NCBI RefSeq assembly: GCF_003449015.1 | Contig: NZ_QRGD01000007.1 | Location: 124,001-188,000 of the forward strand | Length of the DNA stretch: 64,000 nucleotides | Source of the DNA: Aureibaculum luteum | Lineage (GTDB): Bacteria > Bacteroidota > Bacteroidia > Flavobacteriales > Flavobacteriaceae | Direction of reading: 5' to 3' | In this document: one piece after another, positions 59,716-64,000 of the stretch | How positions within the stretch are numbered: position 1 is the stretch's first letter | Layout: every line of letters starts with the position of its first letter | Notes under the pieces: generated by a model | What the model was told of the DNA's origin: nothing | What the model saw: the letters and a program-made list of their open reading frames with translations, nothing else | Databases searched by the model: none | Made by a program: the position numbers and the translations under genes

Positions 59716-60451
59716 CGTTGATATCATTAATTAATTCCATATAGATTGTGTCAAAAGCCTCTTTTTTAATGGATTCCATATCGTCAACAGTTAAACCTTC
59801 TGTTTGGATAAATTTATGAATTTTTACTCGTAATTTCCCTGGCCATCCACTAAAAAATGTCCATGAAAAACGTTTTTTTACATCGTAGAAAGTCATGGGA
59901 ACAATTGGTATTTGATGTTCAATTGCCAAGCGGAAAGCACCATTTTTGAACTCACTTAACACAATGTCTTCATGAGGTACTAACCCCTCAGGAAAAATGG
60001 CAATGCTTAAGCCTTGATCTAATTTCTTTTGGGCTAAAATATATACTCTTTTCCGACTTTCAGCATTACTTCTGTTCACCCAAATACTTGTTTTTCTAAA
60101 AACATATCCAAATAAGGGCAGTTTTACCAATTCCTTTTTACCAACGAACACGGCTGGGTTTTTCATTACTGACAACATTAACATTACATCAATTAGAGAG
60201 GCGTGGTTTGCAATAAATAAATAGCTCTTACCAGGAATTATTTCTTCTTCTGTCTCAACTACAGGTTTAAAGCCCATCACAAAGAGGATGGTTTTACCCC
60301 AAGCCTTAGCAATTTTAAAAAAAGTAGGATATAAACTATCGAAAGAGATTACTACAATTAAAACGGGTAAAGCAACGAGGATTGAAAAAAATACCCATCC
60401 ATAAAACCAAATACGCCAAAATACGCGAAAAATATTTTTTAGAAAATTCAT
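59705..60451 (-). CDS. plsC: 1-acyl-sn-glycerol-3-phosphate acyltransferase
   Basis: This is a 248-residue inner-membrane enzyme acylating lysophosphatidic acid at the sn-2 position. It has an N-terminal hydrophobic segment (about 13-35), the catalytic NHASLIDVM (NHx4D, about 77-85), then VNRSNAESRK and IFPEGLVPHED (about 150-160) of the acyltransferase family. VPMTFYDVKKRF is the later substrate motif. It overlaps the hemolysin III gene at its end. Phosphatidate made here feeds phospholipid synthesis. Assignment to PlsC rather than another acyltransferase is by motif order and length. Confidence 0.92.
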   Translation of the reverse strand: MNFLKNIFRVFWRIWFYGWVFFSILVALPVLIVVISFDSLYPTFFKIAKAWGKTILFVMGFKPVVETEEEIIPGKSYLFIANHASLIDVMLMLSVMKNPAVFVGKKELVKLPLFGYVFRKTSIWVNRSNAESRKRVYILAQKKLDQGLSIAIFPEGLVPHEDIVLSEFKNGAFRLAIEHQIPIVPMTFYDVKKRFSWTFFSGWPGKLRVKIHKFIQTEGLTVDDMESIKKEAFDTIYMELINDINDEK

Positions 60452-60546
60452 TGGCGTAAATTTAGGGAATCTGTATAAACTCCAATGTGTAAATTTAAAA
60501 TCTCAAAAAAGACGGGAATATTATTTTTGAAATTTGTTTTTTAGAA

Positions 60547-60580
60547 TTTGAAATATTGTGATTTGTGATTTGTACTTTTG
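60547..60580 (+). promoter_or_regulatory. Promoter of trpS
   Basis: TTTG at 60547-60550 and TACTTTTG at 60573-60580 are 22 bases apart, a good match to the Bacteroidota -33/-7 pair. Transcription would start about 10 bases before the ATG at 60598. Confidence 0.6.
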
Positions 60581-60597
60581 CTTTAGAAAAATAAGTT

Positions 60598-61566
60598 ATG
60601 TCAAGAATTCTTACAGGGGTACAAAGTACCGGAACACCACATTTAGGCAATTTGTTAGGAGCAATTATACCAGCCATTGAAATGTCTAATGATCCATCAA
60701 ATGATTCGTTTTTGTTTATTGCGAACATGCATACATTAACACAAATAAAAGATGGAGCTATTATAAAGCAAAATACGTATAGCACAGCAGCAGTATGGTT
60801 AGCATTTGGTGTAGATATAAATAAAACGGTTTTTTATCGCCAGAGTGACGTGCCTCAAGTAACGGAATTATCTTGGTATTTAAGTTGTTTTTATCCTTAT
60901 CAGCGTTTAACATTGGCACATGGCTTTAAAGATAAAGCAGACAGGTTAGATGATGTTAATGCGGGGTTATTTACATACCCAATGTTAATGGCAGCAGATA
61001 TTTTATTGTATGATGCTGAGGTAGTGCCTGTAGGGAAAGATCAATTGCAACATTTAGAAATGAGTAGAGATGTGGCCAATCGTTTTAATCATAAAATGGG
61101 AGATACATTGGTGCCACCTGAAGCCAAAATAGAAGAAAATGTGAAGATTGTACCTGGTTTGGATGGTGAAAAGATGAGCAAATCACGTGGCAATGAGATT
61201 AATTTATTTTTGGATGATAAAAAATTACGTAAAGTGATTATGAAAATCCAAACAGATAGCACTCCGATGGAAGAGCCTAAGGACCCAGATACTTGTAATT
61301 TATTTGCCTTGTATAAATTAGTAGCTGATGAAAGTCAAATCACAGATATGCGTGCTAATTATTTAGGTGGTAATTATGGGTATGGACATGCCAAACAAGC
61401 TTTTTATGATTTGCTAATTACAAAGTACGCTAAAGAACGTGAGTTGTACCAGTATTACATGAATAACCTAGATGAAATAGATAAAGCTCTTGAAATTGGT
61501 GCTGTTAAGGCGACAAAAGTGGCTAGTGAAGTTTTGGGTAGAGTTAGAGAGAAATTGGGTTATTAG
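60598..61566 (+). CDS. trpS: Tryptophanyl-tRNA synthetase
   Basis: This 322-residue class I synthetase charges tRNA-Trp. The HIGH-like motif is GTPHLGNLLGAI (about 11-22). QRLTLAHGFKD and AADILLYDAEVVPVGKDQLQHLEMSRDVANRFN form the active site, and the KMSKS motif is GEKMSKSRGNE (about 191-201). It has its own promoter and no operon partners. Length is normal. Confidence 0.96.
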   Translation: MSRILTGVQSTGTPHLGNLLGAIIPAIEMSNDPSNDSFLFIANMHTLTQIKDGAIIKQNTYSTAAVWLAFGVDINKTVFYRQSDVPQVTELSWYLSCFYPYQRLTLAHGFKDKADRLDDVNAGLFTYPMLMAADILLYDAEVVPVGKDQLQHLEMSRDVANRFNHKMGDTLVPPEAKIEENVKIVPGLDGEKMSKSRGNEINLFLDDKKLRKVIMKIQTDSTPMEEPKDPDTCNLFALYKLVADESQITDMRANYLGGNYGYGHAKQAFYDLLITKYAKERELYQYYMNNLDEIDKALEIGAVKATKVASEVLGRVREKLGY

Positions 61567-61578
61567 AGGTTAGAATTC

Positions 61579-61830
61579 TTAGAATTTTGCGAATAGAATA
61601 ATCATTATTAGTATGTAAAATAATACACCCAAAATTCTGGCAATAGCAGCTTGTTTTATTTTTTTATCAAAGCCGTGATTTCTGAACCGATCTACTTGAT
61701 CATCATTAAAATCTCTTTTGGAGATATACTTCCTGTTCGGATTGATAGGCAACAAGAAAAATCCAAACCATTCGGCAATAGTTAATGAAGCGTTTTTACG
61801 CTTTTCTTTATTTTCTTCTTCTAGGTTCAT
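61579..61830 (-). CDS. Small single-helix membrane protein, unknown
   Basis: This is an 83-residue protein. A charged N-terminus (MNLEEENKEKRKNASL) precedes a short hydrophobic stretch (AEWFGFFLLP, about 19-28), then NRKYISKRDFNDDQVDRFRNHGFDKKIKQAAIARI, and a C-terminal membrane helix (about 65-83, GVLFYILIMIILFAKF). No family is recognised with confidence. It lies two bases after the aldo/keto reductase gene on the same strand, so is probably co-transcribed, and converges on trpS. Function unknown. Confidence 0.65.
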   Translation of the reverse strand: MNLEEENKEKRKNASLTIAEWFGFFLLPINPNRKYISKRDFNDDQVDRFRNHGFDKKIKQAAIARILGVLFYILIMIILFAKF

Positions 61831-61832
61831 AA

Positions 61833-62870
61833 CTAAGCTGCTGGATTTGGCATCTTGCCATGCACAGCATTAATTTCGGCAATAATTTCTTCAGATAATT
61901 CAATGTTTATACTATCAATATTTTCTTTAAGCTGTGTCATTTTTGTTGCCCCAATTATATTAGAAGTAACAAATGGCATTTGATTTACAAATGCAAGTGA
62001 CATTTGAGCTAAACTTAATCCATTTTTCTGAGCAATTTTTAAATACTCAGCAACTGCTTTCGAGGATTCTGGGCTACTATATCTGTTATAAACAGGAAAT
62101 TGATTTATACGAGCATCTTTAGGGGCTTTTCCGTTTAAATATTTACCAGATAACACTCCAAATGCCATTGGAGAGAATGCCAATAAGCCAATATTTTCTC
62201 TTAAAGCTACTTCTGAAAGTCCCGTTTCAAAAATTCTGTGTAATAAAGAATAGGCGTTTTGAATGGTAACCATTCTAGGTAATTTTTTTGTTTTAGCCTC
62301 TTCTAAATATCGCATGGTTCCCCAAGGCGTTTCATTAGAAAGTCCCACATGTCTAATTTTACCTTGTTTTACAAAACCATCTAAGGTTTCTAAAATTTCA
62401 GCAAAATTATCTTCCCATTGCGAAGCTACCTGATAGGGGTAGTCTCTAACACCAAAACAATTTACAGGTCGTTCTGGCCAATGTAATTGATATAGATCAA
62501 TATAATCGGTTTGCAATCTTTGTAAGCTATTATGAATGGCTTCTGTGATGGCTTCTCTTGAAAATCCAGTTGTTCTGACGTGCTCCGTATAGGCTCCAGT
62601 TCCAGCAATTTTACTTGCTAAGATAATCTTATCTCTATTCCCCGTTTTTTTAAACCAAGTGCCTATAATTTCTTCTGTACGTCCATATGTTTCTAATTTT
62701 GCTGGAACAGGGTAAAGCTCTGCCACGTCAAAAAAGTTAACACCTTGTTCTAGGGCGTAATCCATTTGCTCGTGACCATCGGCTTCGGTATTTTGTTGTC
62801 CCCATGTCATGGTACCCAAACAGATTTTACTAACTTCAATATTAGTTTCTGGTAATTTGTTGTACTTCAT
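61833..62870 (-). CDS. Aldo/keto reductase (Tas-like)
   Basis: This is a 345-residue NADPH-dependent oxidoreductase of TIM-barrel fold. GVNFFDVAELYPVPAK holds the catalytic Asp and Tyr. IILASKIAG has the lysine and YIDLYQLHWPE the histidine. GLSNETPWG and LAFSPMAFGVLSGKY with NIIGATKMTQLKENI bind the cofactor. The N-terminal LGTMTWGQQNTEADGHEQMDYA is typical of the E. coli Tas group. Its substrate is not known. It lies upstream of the 83-residue protein gene and downstream of the pgk terminator hairpin. Confidence 0.92.
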   Translation of the reverse strand: MKYNKLPETNIEVSKICLGTMTWGQQNTEADGHEQMDYALEQGVNFFDVAELYPVPAKLETYGRTEEIIGTWFKKTGNRDKIILASKIAGTGAYTEHVRTTGFSREAITEAIHNSLQRLQTDYIDLYQLHWPERPVNCFGVRDYPYQVASQWEDNFAEILETLDGFVKQGKIRHVGLSNETPWGTMRYLEEAKTKKLPRMVTIQNAYSLLHRIFETGLSEVALRENIGLLAFSPMAFGVLSGKYLNGKAPKDARINQFPVYNRYSSPESSKAVAEYLKIAQKNGLSLAQMSLAFVNQMPFVTSNIIGATKMTQLKENIDSINIELSEEIIAEINAVHGKMPNPAA

Positions 62871-62906
62871 GAAATAAGAGTTTTAATGTTTGTTAATTTG
62901 GGAGGA

Positions 62907-62936
62907 TGAGAAATAGATCTATATAAATATTTCTCA
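62907..62936. other. Hairpin upstream of the aldo/keto reductase gene
   Basis: Perfect 9-base arms TGAGAAATA (62907-62915) and TATTTCTCA (62928-62936) with a 12-base loop, between the aldo/keto reductase start (62870) and the pgk terminator. It could act in the reductase leader or be an operator. Confidence 0.35.
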
Positions 62937-62959
62937 CTTTTTGTATTATTTTAAATAGA

Positions 62960-62993
62960 AAAGACAGAGTTATATTAATGAAACTCTGTCTTT
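62960..62993 (-). terminator. Rho-independent terminator of pgk
   Basis: Perfect 12-base arms AAAGACAGAGTT (62960-62971) and AACTCTGTCTTT (62982-62993) with a 10-base loop. On the minus strand the stem is followed by TTTTC, 21 bases after the pgk stop at 63015. Confidence 0.7.
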
Positions 62994-63014
62994 AAAATAG
63001 TTTATGTAAACCAA

Positions 63015-64000
63015 TTAGTCTTCGTATATAGCCGCTATCCCAGGTAAAGTTTTACCTTCTAGCATCTCTAACATGGCACCACCACCTGTTGAAACATAGC
63101 TTACTTTGTGTTCAAAACCGAATTGTTTTACCGCCGCAACAGAATCACCACCACCTACAAGAGAAAAAGCTCCATCAGCAGTAGCATCAGCTATGGCATT
63201 ACCTAATTCAATAGTTCCTTTAGCAAATTTTGGCATTTCAAAAACACCAACGGGGCCATTCCATAAAATGGTTTTTGATTGAGCTATAATCATTGAAAAA
63301 GCTACATTAGTTTTTGGACCAGCATCAACACCTTGCCATCCATCTGGTATATGAAAAATATCTACTACTTGCGTATTGGCATCATTGCTGAAAGCATCAG
63401 CAGCGATAACATCTACAGGTAAATGTACTTTTACACCTTTTTCTTTGGCTTGTTTTAAAATATCTAATGCTAATTCTTGTTTATCATCTTCGCAAATAGA
63501 ATCGCCAATACTACCACCTTGTGCTTTAATAAAAGTAAAGCTCATACCGCCACCAATAATTAAGTGATCTACCTTGTCTAAAATATTTTCAATTACAGTG
63601 ATTTTTGAAGAAACCTTGGCACCACCTAAAATTGCGGTTACTGGCTTTTTACTGTCTTTAAAAACTTTATTTATACTAACAATTTCTTTGGCTAATAAGG
63701 CACCAAAACATTTTTTACCTTTAAAAAATTGAGCGACAACAGTTGTAGATGCATGGGCTCTATGAGCTGTACCAAAAGCATCATTAACGTAAATGTCACC
63801 AAGCTTAGAAAGTTTTTTAGCAAAGTCAACATCTCCATTTTTTTCCTCATCGTGAAAACGTAAATTTTCTAATAATAATACTTCTCCAGGTTCTAATTCA
63901 GCAGCGGCTTTTTCAGCTTCTTCACCAACACAGTCATCAACAAATTTTACTTGAACACCAATAATTTCACTTACGGTATCAACAATATGAGAAAGCGAAA
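63015..64000 (-). CDS. pgk: Phosphoglycerate kinase, C-terminal part (cut by window edge)
   Basis: About 328 C-terminal codons are visible, running off the right edge. This enzyme transfers phosphate between 1,3-bisphosphoglycerate and ADP in glycolysis. [31 protein letters not shown] and [11 protein letters not shown] are N-domain signatures. [17 protein letters not shown] and [14 protein letters not shown] in the C-domain bind nucleotide. The reading frame is open through 64000 with no stop. A strong hairpin terminator follows the stop at 63015. Confidence 0.96.
   Translation of the reverse strand, partial: SLSHIVDTVSEIIGVQVKFVDDCVGEEAEKAAAELEPGEVLLLENLRFHDEEKNGDVDFAKKLSKLGDIYVNDAFGTAHRAHASTTVVAQFFKGKKCFGALLAKEIVSINKVFKDSKKPVTAILGGAKVSSKITVIENILDKVDHLIIGGGMSFTFIKAQGGSIGDSICEDDKQELALDILKQAKEKGVKVHLPVDVIAADAFSNDANTQVVDIFHIPDGWQGVDAGPKTNVAFSMIIAQSKTILWNGPVGVFEMPKFAKGTIELGNAIADATADGAFSLVGGGDSVAAVKQFGFEHKVSYVSTGGGAMLEMLEGKTLPGIAAIYED

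Noticed and set aside
59068-59727. Hemolysin III protein as a toxin
   Set aside because: Despite the name the family is a membrane PAQR-like group common in non-pathogens. No toxin context is present.
1-64000. CRISPR arrays, tRNA or rRNA genes, insertion sequences, prophage
   Set aside because: No regularly spaced repeats, no cloverleaf pattern I can identify, no transposase or phage protein among the reading frames.

Overview
The window looks like chromosomal DNA of a marine-type Flavobacteriaceae (phylum Bacteroidota). It is AT-rich. It carries Bacteroidota hallmarks: a GldH-type gliding lipoprotein, a C-terminal type IX secretion sorting domain on an M23 peptidase, a DUF5686/carboxypeptidase-regulatory outer-membrane protein and a RicT/PSP1 protein. 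Several genes have TAnnTTTG -7 boxes, and Shine-Dalgarno sequences are largely absent. I see no tRNA, rRNA, CRISPR array, insertion sequence or prophage, and no gap between genes longer than about 235 bases.

Region 1 (1-17334, all on the minus strand) is a Wzx/Wzy-type surface polysaccharide cluster. Read in the direction of transcription it has a DUF6909-like protein, a Wzz-like chain-length protein, an FkbM methyltransferase, a HAD phosphatase, a nucleotidyltransferase, a nucleotidyltransferase-kinase fusion, a Wzx flippase, glycosyltransferases, two O-antigen polymerase/ligase-like membrane proteins and a WcaJ-type initiating transferase. purD and a MurG-like glycosyltransferase (cut by the window edge) follow. 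An S41 protease and rnpA lie just upstream. After a divergent acyl-CoA dehydrogenase and a small membrane protein, 21236-25821 holds the sugar-nucleotide genes rfbB, galE, ugd and a DegT aminotransferase. Divergent from these is the Kdo transferase gene waaA.

Region 2 (27173-48163) combines sulfur handling and molybdenum cofactor synthesis. It holds a Crp-type regulator, a split YeeE/YedE permease, moaA-moeA-moaC-mobA-like-DUF1835-moeB-like on the plus strand, and separate moaE and moaD on the minus strand. It also holds a SulP transporter, a CstB-like persulfide dioxygenase/rhodanese fusion, a rhodanese lipoprotein, an HMA protein, thioredoxin and a DUF2892 protein. Interspersed are a membrane-anchored MutS-like ATPase, an unrecognised Cys/His protein, an L,D-transpeptidase-like lipoprotein and the DUF5686 protein. 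No molybdoenzyme or molybdate transporter is present, so the cofactor is presumably used by an enzyme encoded elsewhere.

Region 3 (48179-64000) is mostly core: a small ABC ATPase/membrane pair, an OmpA lipoprotein, exonuclease III, 3-oxoacid CoA-transferase, PBP1A, gldH, ricT, a T9SS-exported M23 peptidase, holB, a hemolysin III-type protein, plsC, trpS, an aldo/keto reductase and pgk (cut by the window edge).

Nothing is clearly a wholly new system. The best leads are the HAD/nucleotidyltransferase/kinase set in the polysaccharide cluster, the phosphorylase-like protein with an 18-bp palindrome at its start codon, the divergent Moco enzymes that have lost P-loop or zinc residues, the mini-ABC pair and the unrecognised Cys/His protein.
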